64,000 nucleotides of DNA from Dermacentor variabilis (taxonomy: Eukaryota; Arthropoda; Arachnida; Ixodida; Ixodidae): contig NC_134574.1 in NCBI RefSeq assembly GCF_050947875.1, positions 151,225,434 through 151,289,433 of the forward strand, in the 5' to 3' direction. Each line of letters starts with the position of its first letter. The stretch's first letter is position 1. The translations under genes and the position numbers were made by a program. Under the pieces are notes generated by a model. That model did not search any database. It saw nothing but the letters and a program-made list of their open reading frames with translations, and had not been told where the DNA came from. Shown piece by piece: positions 12,820 to 23,952 of this stretch.

Positions 12820-13111
12820 CTTGGTGGAGACGGTCCAAAATGAGGATATCATCCATGGCGAGTCGTAAAGGTGCGGCGAAGAGCAATTTCCCGCCGGAAT
12901 GCGAGCCACAAACGCCGGGGGTCCTCACCTGACTCGCGTCATAGGCACACGGCACGAGCGAACGCACCATGCCTTCGTTAGACCGCTCCTTGTAGCCGAG
13001 CGACGGTAGCCAACACTCGCCGACGCAGTGCGCAGTCGATATATCGAGGACCGCCGAGCGCGAGCCGAACAGCACCCGAGGAGCGCCACATGCGTTTTGA
13101 GCGCCCGCCAT
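12820..13111 (-). CDS. candidate first coding exon of an unidentified host gene
   Basis: An open minus-strand frame starts at an ATG in the context CTCATGGCGG. It runs 98 codons through MAGAQNACGAPRVLFGSRSA and on to MDDILILDRLHQ, then meets a strong splice donor, AAG|GTGAGA, at the left end. A second strong donor, CAG|GTGAGG, lies in frame after codon 61, with the exon edge at 12929. An internal ATG in near-ideal context, CGCCATGGAT, starts the MDDILILDRLHQ segment at 12856. So there are two possible starts and two possible donors. The surrounding block is CpG-rich, as expected for a transcription start region. I recognise no domain. The next exon would lie to the left; I could not find it. 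Confidence 0.35.
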
Positions 13112-13370
13112 GAGTTTTCTCACGCGAGGGGAATTCTCGGGCCGCCTCCCGAGAGGGTAAAAAGAGGGTGGAGAGAGAGATAGGAAACATAGTGGGGAAA
13201 GGGCGCGAGTCCCGTATTTTCGCTCTCTGAAAGGTGGTGGCGCCACAGTCGAGAAGGGAGCAGCGCGTCCGTATAGGGTTGGCGGGGAGCGTTGCGAACG
13301 GAATTGGGGAGCTCAGAGGCGCGGATTCTTTCCTGCTTCTGCGTGCTCATTACGTACCGCGCGTAGAGTT
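13112..13370 (-). promoter_or_regulatory. CpG-rich putative promoter upstream of the first-exon candidate
   Basis: GC- and CpG-rich sequence lies directly upstream, in the minus-strand sense, of the ATG at 13111. No TATA box or clear initiator could be assigned. The call depends on the neighbouring exon candidate being real. Confidence 0.25.
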
Positions 13371-15229
13371 TTCCTCAGAAATCACTTGAGGAGAATTGTG
13401 GTGCTAGCAGCACCTTCGAGAACTGCGAGCGTGGCGGTTCGGCCAAAATAGCAATAGTGAAGAATTCTGGCCTAAACTTCTTCCCTCTGTCTTCAAAGGG
13501 CCTTTGCATATTTGGTGACTTTGGAAATTGATTACATTCAACAAAATGCAGAGTTGTAAATACAACAACCTGCAATAATTATGCGCGTGCGCAGAAATTT
13601 ATTGCGTTGCTGTGTACACAAAGCCATGATTGATCGCCAATTTGCCGGACATTAAGAACATTAAGCTGTGCAATGACAAAACACAAATACAGGTGAAACA
13701 ATTAACCTTTGACAAAGCTGGCAACTTACTAAATTCTATATACATCCATTTTCGCGAAGTATGTTACCTCGTTCATAAATTATGCAAAAAAAGTGAAATG
13801 TGCAGTAGCTCCAAGTTCTAAGCAATCTTTCACCTGCGGTAAAGTTGAGTGAGCATGAGGTCGTGCAATCCTGCACGGAATGCGCCTGACCCATTACATC
13901 ACAGCTTATGAGTGGTGATCTAATACTCGGCTGTGATAGAAATGGCGAGGTAGAAAACCTCGCCATTTGGATTAATAGCATGAGAAATAAAGAGAAAAGT
14001 AGGAGATGATATACAGATAGATTATCCAGAATAAATTTCCCGTTGACTGTTACTCACTAGACGTGCGCGAAAGTGTAGGAGATAATAAAAGAAAGGGTTT
14101 AAACGGTGGTGGAAGACGAAATGTCCGCGTAAACCTGTAGGGACATCTGACAAGATTTTCTAGTGCAAAGATGGCGCCCAATAGTTCCGGAATCAGCAGT
14201 TCACGCTTCAGTCAATTTTTTTTTTTTTTAAACAGGGGAGCATTTGATGTTAGCCTCTTTATCCAATAGAGAGAGAAAAGAAAGAAAGAAAGTCCTAGCG
14301 TAAAGCAGTCATGACACTTTGTTCACTCGTGTTAAAAGCGGAAATTTGTCCCATTATGAGAAGCAATTACATGCGATAGCTGGCGCAATGTTATGAGCTG
14401 CTTGTCCAGCACTATTCCGTACGGCACTGTTTGGAGTAAACACACCACGCATGTGCGCGTGATCAATGCCTTTTCGAGTCTACGAAGGCTTAAGTCACCG
14501 ACGTCTTTAGTCCGAATCGTGTTCATTTGTGTAGGGGGCGCTACGCGGTGGTTGACAATCGGACACCACTCTCTCTTGCTCCTGTTTTGAAGTCCCTGTG
14601 ACCGTAGAGAGGAGGGGAGTCAGTGCTCCTTATTTGCCTTTTGCCACTCGCTTCGCCTGCATTCCTTCACCTTGGCGATGGCCTATCGTTAAGCTGAAGA
14701 GTGCGGCGCCACCTAATCTTTTTAAGGGGCGCTAGTGACACAGCGAACGCTGTAAATTAGCTGTTAAGGAGAGACTAAGTAAAGACGTAACTAGGATACC
14801 TTATTAGTCCACTTTCTACAATTGTAAACAAATCGGTGGAAGAATTGCAATCATCGTAATGCAGCTAAGGATGACATGGCAGCGAGTTTTATCAAACATC
14901 CAACTACTGTCCACCCCACTACCGAAGTGCTTTTACACTTCGCAGTCCTCCACGTGCTACGACGAATGGCAGGTCCACACACACAATTCAGATCGAGAGC
15001 TAAATTCAGAGCTTAGAAGAGGGATACGCCACTGGCTACGTCGTCAACAAAACACCACTCACGACAAGCACTGATCTAAGCGTCTATTAAGAAGTCATTT
15101 CACATGTAGTTCGCTTCTTTTTTTTTCGCGTGTGTCTTGTTGAACGCGGTCTCAACATTCCATGTATGCTAATTAAATACTCGCCTGCCTAGTCTTCCTA
15201 GTTACACAGCGAGAATCGTTATATCGGAG
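13371..15229. other. unassigned DNA
   Basis: No gene seen. It has short T runs near 14217 and an AAAGAAAGAAAGAAAG patch near 14278. A palindromic GGCGAGG…CCTCGCC pair occurs near 13943-13965, probably incidental. Confidence 0.5.
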
Positions 15230-15780
15230 CTCCCTGCAACAAAAAATGCCTCCGGCTTCTGACGAACGCTCGCTCGCCTGCTAGCGTGTCTCTCCGTGGG
15301 CAGCCAATAGTGAAACAGACCGCGGCCAATGCGCGCCCTCTTTCCGCTCCCGCGCTCCCTCTGTTGTCCAGCGCCCGTAGGCCGCTAATCGATCGCCTTG
15401 CACTTCGCCTCTCCCCTCTCGGTCGAAACTCGGTCTGCGGGCAGCCGTGTCCCGTGGGGGAGGGGAGGATAGCGGGGAGGAGGCTTATCAAATTAGTGCT
15501 GACACGGCTAGCGAAGCCGAGGCTCTTTAGACGCGTTGCTGGGTTGCGATTGTGTTGCACGCTCCCCCGCTGACACTCTGTGCGAAGTCCGGCCTCGCTG
15601 GCTGTTGCGCCCGGCAGCGTCTTCCCCGCCTTCCTCTGCACACTGTTGCTACCGCGTTCTTCGTTCCTTTGTATGAAAGGAAACAGCCGGCTCTCTCGCA
15701 ATGTGTGTAGAAAGAAGGGTGGCGATGAATGTAGACGGTGGGGCATTGAATGGGGGTCGTAACGTCTTCGTAGGTTTATT
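15230..15780. promoter_or_regulatory. CpG-rich block with two CCAAT boxes, possible promoter
   Basis: High local GC and CpG content, two CCAAT pentamers about 20 bp apart (at 15304 and 15326) and an ATCGAT site. Both strands are widely open: a 227-codon frame on minus and 95- and 60-codon frames on plus. Their arginine/serine/proline composition is typical of GC-driven open frames. No downstream exon could be identified in either direction. Confidence 0.25.
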
Positions 15781-15792
15781 TCGGCATGCAAT

Positions 15793-15809
15793 GGGGGGGG
15801 GGGGGGGGG
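15793..15809. repeat. poly-G run
   Basis: Seventeen consecutive G residues (poly-C on the other strand). Confidence 0.9.
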
Positions 15810-15824
15810 CTGCTTTGTTTTTTT

Positions 15825-15890
15825 GATGTGGTATGGTATGGCATGGTATCGTAAAGCTTTATTGAAGTCCTGCAGATCGTGAGTTGTTTT
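15825..15890 (-). repeat. short LINE 3'-end-like relic
   Basis: GGTATGGTATGGCATGGTAT followed by AAAGCTTTATTGAAGTCCTG resembles the reversed 3' end of a tick LINE, where CAATAAAG-type sequence precedes a short repeat tail. It is too short to classify. Confidence 0.25.
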
Positions 15891-17105
15891 TAGGTACCTC
15901 ATTTTAATTTGTCTTTAATTATAAAATATTTGTTTCTAAATACACACAAATTTTTAGTATGCGGAAAGAGGCAGTCATTACCACTTGGTCGAACATGTCA
16001 AAACGCAATGAACGTATAATGCAATGCTAAAGAAGGGGGACAAGCTGTACAGGAGACCTCTTCCATTCTCTTCTCTTCTTTCGTCTTCTTTTTTGTTTAT
16101 CTGTATGTTCCTACTGTGTTTCTATGATCATATATGGGCTTTTGAAGATCCACAGTTCATCCGCGTTAATACACATTATTTCTTTCTTTATCTCTTTCTC
16201 CTTTGTGTTTCCTTCATTCTTGTACGCATTTGATGTAAGTGCGGAAAAGGGACATCTGTGCGTTAACTACAGCAAGCCCGTAATTTAGGCGTGGAATAAA
16301 ACAAATCAGGGATGCGGTAGATATTCAAATGTTTTTATCACATATTGCAGTATGGCCAATCCCTAGGCAAAAATAATGGCCTCATCTCAAGTAAGAAAGC
16401 AGCTCTCTACGCGCCGTTTGCCAGTAGGCTGTGGTTTTCATCGCAGTTTCACAGACTATAGAAGCAGTTCTAGTTAACCGAAATCATCGAAGTCGCTCCG
16501 TTGATTTGACGCTTCCGATTAAAAAAAAAACAGATACAATTAATCAGGTTACGAACTGTTAGAATCAAAAGCTCTTCTTCATTATTATTTCTGCGTGTTC
16601 CAACAACTTTCTTTCTAAATTTGGCTAGTTAATTATCTTACCTCGGGGTTGTATTTACTCAGATAACTAAAAAAGTAAAAAAAGGCCGCTACATTGACAC
16701 GGGCACCCAATCGAAACTGTAATAACACTGCATTATCCGAATAAAATTTTCAAAAACAATGTATAACTTACTTTCTTAGTTCACAAAATGGTTTTAATTA
16801 GTGGCATTAAATGTAGGATGCCAAAATAAGGAAATCTCATCTCGTGTGACCCAAAACAAACCTTGCGCAAGATAACCGCTGGAAAGATAGAATGTGTAGT
16901 GATCGCGTGGTTGCAAGAGGGTAATAGAAAACTTCAAATTGGGACGATGTGTGTAGTACTGCGGCAGTCACCGTGAGGCCTTTGCTTACTGCCAGTGGCA
17001 GTTAATGATGTACCAAGAACCAGAACTGCCTCAAATTTCGCACTTCTAGTCACAATGAACCTATGCCAAGTTTTTCATAACCCGTCGTGGTGCATGGTGA
17101 CGTAT
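15891..17105. other. unassigned AT-rich DNA
   Basis: No recognisable gene or repeat. Confidence 0.5.
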
Positions 17106-17262
17106 AGTGGCTTTGGCGAATCACTACTAAGCCCGGGAGCGCATAATTAAATCCCGGCCGCCGAGCTTAAAATTGCGGAGTCCCACGCTACGGCGCACCT
17201 CATAATCACAATGTTGCTTTGACACGTAAGGTCCCAGAATGTAATTTGCATTTCATTGCCTC
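17106..17262 (+). mobile_element. tRNA-headed tick SINE, forward, internally deleted
   Basis: The head reads AAGCCCGGGAGCGCATAATT then AAATCCCGGCCGCCGAG (a degenerate B box). It jumps to the 3' body, CGGAGTCCCACGCTACGGCG, CACCTCATAATCACAATG and TTTGACACGTAAGGTCCCAG. The middle of the family body (the GAACCCCAGGTGG region) is missing, so this copy carries an internal deletion. Confidence 0.75.
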
Positions 17263-17453
17263 ATGTCAAAATGACACCGTAAAGCTTATATGCTATAGCA
17301 TTTTTTTTATTCTCAAGTATTTAGGAGATGTCGTCACCTTTAATTGGCGCCGGCTACTCCTCTTCGTATGGGGATTTAAAATAACGAATAAATCGTAACA
17401 AAAATAGTCAAGTCATAACAACAATAATTATGGTAACATAAGTACACTACTGT

Positions 17454-17640
17454 CACACTGTAACTGAAAGACAACTCCAAATCATGAAAACACAAAGTCC
17501 AGTCACGCGTAAGTAGACTAATGCAACACTAAGACAAGTCAACTTAGTAACACAGCAACACAGAGTCCAGTCACATATGTGCACTTGAGTAAACACAAAG
17601 TCCGGTCACTTAGCTAGACTAAAATAAGGGCACATAATAA
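17454..17640. repeat. degenerate ~35-bp tandem minisatellite
   Basis: The motif AACACAAAGTCCAGTCAC recurs at 17489, 17557 (one change) and 17592 (one change), with a weaker copy at 17524. The spacings of 35, 33 and 35 bp imply a 34-35-bp period. Part of the unit, TAGACTAA, also recurs. Weaker copies extend on both sides. Confidence 0.6.
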
Positions 17641-19211
17641 ATCACGGATTACAGTCTTATGAAGTTACAAAAAACCAGGCATCGGATTGGCCAAAGTCGG
17701 GTAAAAGAAAAGCATAGAATGCGCGCTATCAAATTTAAACACTCTATTCAATATTTTCCTAGAATACCGCTTGCCTCTACAAATCTTCGAAGGGCCAGTA
17801 AAGCTAGTCCTTGCAATGAGTATGTTGGCCAAAGATCGCATTATTATAAATACATTGCTGGTATACTATTAGTGAAAAGGAAAAAAAAAAAAGCTAAGCA
17901 CCAAGTGATATCCTGCCGAGAATGGAGGCAATGTTCGCTTTCACGAAAGACAGTTCGCGTTTCCCGATTTTTCGTAGCCATGCATCTTCTCTAAAAAAAA
18001 AAAAGAAAAAGAAAGTAAAACTTTCGCTCTGCAACTTGTTTCCTATGCGTCGCATCTACGGGTGGTGCAAGCCAGTGGTAATGCTCAGCAAGACAACGGA
18101 AACAGCAGTACTGAGAACAATCCGCCCTTGTAATTATGGCACCGGGAGTATACGAGCAACAGATCGGCTCATAAACAGCAAGTGCAGGGAATACGCTTGC
18201 GAACGCTGAAGCTACACGATAGTCCCCACAAATTTGGACAATCTCCTGCGCGTAAAGCCGTCCTTGTCTCGTCTTCCGACCAGGGGAAGCCACGCGAGTC
18301 ATTTGCTGCGCTGTCGGAGGTCGACAGTTATCGGTATTTATGACGAGTATTACCAACTCCAGTCCTCCTAAGAGCTATAATAATAACACGCCAGCTCAGC
18401 GACAGTCTCCAGGGAACTGTCGCACCCGGAACATTCCGATAATCTGATTTGACTCCGCCCGGCCTACACACTAGGTGACCGTCCTTATAAGCTCAGCGGG
18501 TCGGGTGCATTTTTTATTGTTTTTGCAGGCTTCCCTAAAATAAGAGTAGAAATAGAAAGGATCTGGAAGAAGCGTGTTTTTCTAGGGTGCCACATTAGGT
18601 TTGAAAGCGATAAGAACCACAGGTGCGGAGCATTCACGTAAAAAAATTATGTAAGCTGCTCGGTTCCTTGTCTTATACTGGCCTTATGGGTGTGCTCGAC
18701 TTCGAACGATCGCGGGCTTGAAATCGCTGATCATTTACGTAATTGTGTTAGTGTGCTTAGATTGACGGGCACGTTTTACAGCGATGCTGAAGACGGGCAA
18801 TGCTCCATTAGCGACACCTGATGGCTGCGTATTTAAGGAGAGTGTGCGGAGCCGTTGTTAGACAATGCGATTCTGCTGAGTCACCTGCTAGCGTTATGGG
18901 CACCTATAACAACGTAAACTTAACATGGATAATAGTGGCTTCAAGTTTTTCTTAAGCATTCGTTGAGCACAGTAGTGTTTCGATCACGCATAATTCGAAG
19001 ACAATTTCGGAATATGTTTCTGCGAGAGCATGTATAAATCAACGGCGGCTTCGAATGTCGGTTGGCGTCGTAGTGATACTTTAGTGGTATTGTGTTTAGG
19101 TGAAGATAAATCTGTTGTCCTGTCTACGCCAGTTCTCTTGCTATATATTTTTGGTCCCAACTGGACAGTGTTCCGGTCATGACGCCAACGGCTTGTATGG
19201 TCCAGTGTAAG
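17641..19211. other. unassigned DNA
   Basis: No coding signature. The 18200-18510 part is more GC-rich and free of recognisable repeats, and could be regulatory. An imperfect GACAGTCTCC…GGGAACTGTC pair occurs near 18402. Nothing firm can be assigned. Confidence 0.4.
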
Positions 19212-19256
19212 CCCCTATGAAAATGGTCATTGCCTTTATGTTTCCTTTATGTTTCC
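19212..19256 (+). repeat. left inverted terminal repeat
   Basis: About 45 bp that matches the reverse complement of the right end at most positions, including an identical TATGAAAATGG core. Two TTTATGTTTCC units follow at once. Confidence 0.6.
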
Positions 19257-19436
19257 TTCTTGTACCCTATGTGACCTTTATGATTCCTTGTCCTTTGTGT
19301 GACCTCCGGGACGCCAACTTTGTGTGTACCACATGTTTACTCATCCTAAAGTATACCTCGAGGAAGTGACCTTTATTATGCCTCTAGGATGTGTCCTTTA
19401 TGTTTACGGCAGGATGTTAACTGGGTGTGTACTATG

Positions 19437-19476
19437 TGTTACCTGCGTGTACACTTGAGTGCACATGTAGGTGACA
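19437..19476. repeat. 40-nt imperfect palindrome, copy 1
   Basis: TGTTACCTGCGTGTACACTT is followed by GAGTGCACATGTAGGTGACA, which can fold back on it with a few mismatches. It is the most diverged left-side copy of the palindrome found in the 79-bp tandem repeat to the right. Confidence 0.75.
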
Positions 19477-19662
19477 TAGAGTGCACATAACAACTGTCTG
19501 TACATATAATACAGGCAGATATATCTGTACTTTGTGACAGCCGTTGATACACTCTGCAGAGTCATTGTAAGTACTAAATCTTGACTTATCCTTTCCTTCG
19601 CCCCAAGAAAACAACCCTTATTATAATTATTGTAGTATGTGCCCTTTGTGTTTACGGCGGGA

Positions 19663-19860
19663 TGTTACCTAGGTGTGCACTTCAGTGCACACGTAGGTAA
19701 CATAGAGCATTAATGTATATATGGTGGATGCACTCTTTATATGTTACCTACATGTGCACTTGAGTGCACACGTAGGTAACATAGAGCATTAATCTATATA
19801 TGGTGCATGCACTCTTTATATGTTACCTACATGTGCACTTGAGTGCACATGTAGGTAACA
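19663..19860. repeat. 79-bp tandem repeat containing three 40-nt palindromes
   Basis: Palindromes begin at 19663, 19742 and 19821, exactly 79 bp apart. The last is TGTTACCTACATGTGCACTT with GAGTGCACATGTAGGTAACA, nearly perfectly self-complementary. The 39-bp spacers, starting CATAGAGCATTAAT and ending CACTCTTTATA, are also conserved. Each palindrome can form a hairpin or offer a symmetrical protein-binding site. Confidence 0.9.
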
Positions 19861-20289
19861 GAATGTGCGCAGTAAGCATCTTTTACGAATAGTACAGTTA
19901 GAGCTATCTGTACTGTATGTTAGTCACTGGCAGATTCAAGGAAAAGGCACTGCTTGCACCCCTCGCACTAGACATGCTGACCGGCACTAATTGTGGCTAT
20001 ATTGTGCGGAAAATCGAGCATGCCATGAAATAGGATGGTGTATATAATGATTGATGCCATGCATTCTTTTAATAGATAAAGTATTTCTTACTTTTTCAAC
20101 CTGCTATTCTCCAGTAGCAAGCCATATGTAGAAATCTGCAGTATTTAACCTAATATGCAAGAATTTCATGAAAGTTGTGCGCCAGCTAGGCTATAAAATA
20201 TAGTTGATTGAGTGTTTAAGACGGTTCTCATAGCAGGCGTCTTTCAGATGCTCCGCTTCGCCTCCAGTTTGGGAAATAATCTACTTAAT

Positions 20290-20309
20290 TTATATATATA
20301 TATATATAT
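20290..20309. repeat. (TA)n microsatellite
   Basis: About 20 bp of TA dinucleotides just left of the last palindrome copy. Confidence 0.85.
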
Positions 20310-20339
20310 GAGCACTATGTTACCTGTGTGGGCACTCTA

Positions 20340-20383
20340 TGTTACCTGGCTGTGTACTCCCTCGAGTGCACATCCAGGTAAGA
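20340..20383. repeat. 44-nt diverged palindrome, copy 5
   Basis: TGTTACCTGGCTGTGTACTC is paired with CTCGAGTGCACATCCAGGTA across a short loop. It shares the TGTTACCT arm and the following ATAGAGTGC spacer start with the tandem copies, but the centre has changed. Confidence 0.7.
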
Positions 20384-23182
20384 TAGAGTGCGCTTATATA
20401 TAGTGATTATCTTTTTACATATGCTACAGATAGATCGTCTACCTGAACGATGTATTAACTTTAACTACTGGCGTATCAAAGTAAAAAAAAATGGGGGGGT
20501 GCACCTGCCTCCCCCTCCCTAGCTATCTTGGCCGTATTGATCACCACGCGCCATCAACACTACATGCGTACATCAAAGCCTCATGCAGCGAATAATCCCT
20601 CACGACAAATAACAATTGCGCGGCGGCTGGAGACGCGGTGGCACGACGCGCAGTGTTCGATGGCTTGCGCTACATGAACCGCAATAGAGGCGGACGCCTC
20701 CGCGGCCAATCTGCCGCTTTGCTAGTGAGCGTATATGATTATACAACCATTTAAGTAGCTGTTCTCGTCGCTTTCGTGCTGACCACAAGTACGAGTAACT
20801 GCTGTGTCGATATTAGCACGCGTAGAAGAAGGGCAGCGCGGATCCTGTAAATGCTTGCTTGGGCGTACAACTAAATAATTTATAATTGTGAGTTGGCTGA
20901 GTATGAAAGTTGCGTGCGGGGTATGGCCGTATTTGATTACGCGAGCATGCAAGCAGTACGCCTGCTTCACGTTGGCCGACGTTCCGCTGCCGCTGCAAGC
21001 CAGCCATCGCCACATTTTGTTGCCTTTATTCCTTACGCTACGGGAAATATGGTTCCACCTATTCAAGATAAGGCCTGACATTCTCAAAAACACGCCACTG
21101 GGCGCCATAAGAAGCGTGTATATGTGTGGTGATTCCGAATTTCTGATCGGTGGGTGTCACAGCTATCGCGGCTGCCCGCACACCGTGCGCCATGGCAAGC
21201 AGACGGAGCTGCACATGGTGCGCGCTGATTGGCTCGTGTCCGCCGCCAAAAGTTCGTGCATAGTTCGTCTAAAATCTCCCTGTATACTTTAAAGAACAAG
21301 GCAGCGCACCAAGACACTTTAAACTCAATAATTTGTGTTTAAATACCAGCCTTCCTTCCAGCTACGATTTTTTTAAATCTCGAAGGCCGTGCTTTTTCAA
21401 CATGTACGCTCTAAAAGGAAATGCAGATCTCGGAGGCTAAATTTACTGGTTAACCGCAGCGCGGCGCTGCCGCAGTGTAACGGGTGACGGTTAGCTGGGC
21501 CACGTTGTGCTGTGCGGTGAGAGTGCTCGTTGCAGTTACACGGTAATTTAATCGTATTTTCGAAGTGCCTAAACAAACTGTGATCCGTACCGTGTGCATT
21601 AACCATCAAGAAACCTCTGGACTCGTGTAACGCCATTAGTTCGCCTTATGTTTCCTGTGATACGCAGTGTCTTATGTGTACTACAGCGCCCGTCCGAGCT
21701 GCCTTTGTTCTCGCCTGTCCGCGTTCGCTCGTGGAATACCTGGTACTGTTTGCTTCGAATTATGGTGCGTGGAAGAATTTGTTGAAAGTTGTGCTTTCGT
21801 GCGCGGGTGTTCATCGGCAATTCGACAGTGTTCGCGCCGGAAAGAGCGTCGTCGCGTGGTGCCTGCGAGACGAAGGAGCCGTTTGCCGACCACATTGAAG
21901 GTAAGCAGGTCTGATGCTTGCGCGCATTCTCGCAGCTTCTGGTTCATGTAGTAAGCTTTGTGGAACGACAACAGAACACGTTCTGAGCGTATGTTGACTA
22001 TGTTGCTCTGCACATTTAGCAAAGCGTTTCACGAGGGGAGTTTCCGTGAAATGTATTATTTCTTACCGCTTACTTGCTTTATGGAGTGATGTGCTACCAC
22101 CGCTGATCGTTGGGACTTAATGGGCAAATATTTACGTAAACGCTGAAAGTTACTGTTTTCTCGGTAGTTTCCCGGCAAGAAATCCTTACGTAGATATGAA
22201 TTTCCGCAAGTTACGTGTGTAATACATGTCGATGTGTCACGGGCATCGCGAGTTGGCACACGACTGCGATGTTTGACACTTGAACAGATATTAGCTTCTG
22301 TGAAGATTACTTTATTCATAGTGTTCAGTTTGAAGTCCAGCTTCGCGAGAACTTGTCTGCATTGTTTGTGTTCGACGTGCTCGCGTATTTGTCTTTTATA
22401 TTGCAGGGCAAATATAGACCGACATAACAGCAGCGAAATTTCTTTTTAATCGAGGCATGTCAATCAGACGCTCGTTTTCATTAATATTTTCATCCGAAGA
22501 ACAGGATGTCAGTGCTTGCGATTCTTAAAGACAGTGGCTTGTAGCACTGCCTAATATGGGATGCGATTTTCTTGCGATGCTTTCCGCTCGATGTTTGCCA
22601 CTCTTACAACCCACCTTCCATGGCTGGCTGTTCTAGTTAATAACGATAGCCGAATGTCGGTCAGATCAATGAGCAAAAGGAGTAGCATCGGCAAAGGGAT
22701 CGCTACAAAATCGCGGCCTAGGTTTTAGATCCTTCGTAATCGATTGTTCGTTTGATTTACTAGATATTTGAGTTTTGGTGATAATTTCCCAGGTAGTCTG
22801 ATGTTTGCTGCTGGTTTTATTCCCGCCTGAATTTTACCATATAACAGTGTAACCACTTGAGATATAACTACGAGACATCTGTACAAGCAGGCACACAAAG
22901 ATTTGTTGGCCAGTTGCCTACTCCTAAATGTCATGTACTACTTAGCAGCTGCTGCAGAAATGTTTAAAAGAATTTGTGAGCAGTTCAATACCTGAGTGGA
23001 CTGGCAGCTCAGTCTGTTTCAAACAACAATTAGTTAAAAGCTTCTGTGTTGCCCTGATGTTTTTATGAGCTGTTTTTGACTGCTCCACGTTTCTTAGCTG
23101 TGTGCATACAGGCCAGGCTGTTCTTGCTTATATGAATATTTTTGAATGAGTGAAAAAGATTGGCTTTTGTTTTGTTTTTCAG
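20384..23182 (+). other. element interior with possible relic split gene
   Basis: No long coding frame. GC-rich patches lie at 20600-21300 and 21650-21960. A splice donor, GAAG|GTAAGC, ends at 21900 after frames open for about 75 codons. One frame has an ATG at 21674 but stops just before the donor; the frame that stays open across the donor has no ATG. Acceptors with pyrimidine tracts lie at 22406 (TTTTATATTGCAG) and 23182 (TTTTGTTTTTCAG). No THAP, zinc-finger or transposase signature could be established. Confidence 0.3.
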
Positions 23183-23275
23183 GTCCCAAGCACCACATTC
23201 CAGAGGTCTGCTGTGAGCAGACGTGGCAAATTGCAGTAACATCCAGATAGTCGAATAAACTGTTCGTAGTTTCAG
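23183..23275 (+). other. possible terminal exon with poly(A) signal
   Basis: After a strong acceptor, an 18-codon frame runs to TAA at 23237-23239. AATAAA follows at 23254-23259, about 15 bp later. Joined to the donor at 21900 it keeps a frame open, but that frame lacks an initiator ATG. Such an acceptor, stop and AATAAA series could arise by chance in AT-rich DNA. Confidence 0.25.
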
Positions 23276-23673
23276 ACAAACCTTTGCAAAGTATAGTCAA
23301 AACTTTCTTTTAAAAGTGCGAGCACTGATCCAACCTGATCTTTCTATCCAAACGTTACATTTTATATTAGTAACAAAGACATAACGAGAACAGCAGCACT
23401 GCAGTGAGGAACGTACACATGGCACTCCAAGTGTTATACTGAAATAATCAATGAAGTCTAATTAGTTTGTAATTTTCGAACAAATTGGCATGAATTTCTG
23501 TGCCATAGCAGAGTTTCAATCCGTGCGCTGCATCATGTAGGGAACAGTAACCTTACAATGAAAACCAATGCAAAACTTTCTAACTCAGGAAATGTTTATA
23601 AAAATAAAATGTGCACACGGAACTCTTCATCTATGCATGTCTACGTAAAATACAGGATTTCATCACTGCGGCC

Positions 23674-23930
23674 ACACAAAGGATGCATAAAGGTAGGACA
23701 CACGAAGGAAACATAAAAGCAGTGGCCAAATTTCAACATGGAGGAAACATAAAGTACGGTAACATAAGGGATACATAAAGGGAGGACACATGAAGGAAAC
23801 ATAAAAGCAGTGGCCAAATTTCAACATGGAGGAAACATAAAGTACGGTAACATAAGGGATACATAAAGGGAGGACACACGAAGGAAACATAAAAGCAGTG
23901 GCCAAATTTCAACATGGAGGAAACATAAAG
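23674..23930. repeat. 88-bp tandem repeat, right sub-terminal array
   Basis: The marker GAAGGAAACATAAAAGCAGT starts at 23704, 23792 and 23880, giving an exact 88-bp period. There is a partial unit on the left and a truncated third unit on the right. Each unit contains several CATAAA(G) hexamers in the orientation opposite to the left-end array. The hydrophobic, repetitive frames on the minus strand are by-products of the repeat. Confidence 0.9.
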
Positions 23931-23952
23931 GACATTTCCTCATGTGAACTGC

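Noticed and set aside
15219..15902. 227-codon minus-strand frame
   Set aside because: The frame is GC-driven; it crosses the 17-base poly-G run, has no domain, and the opposite strand is also open.
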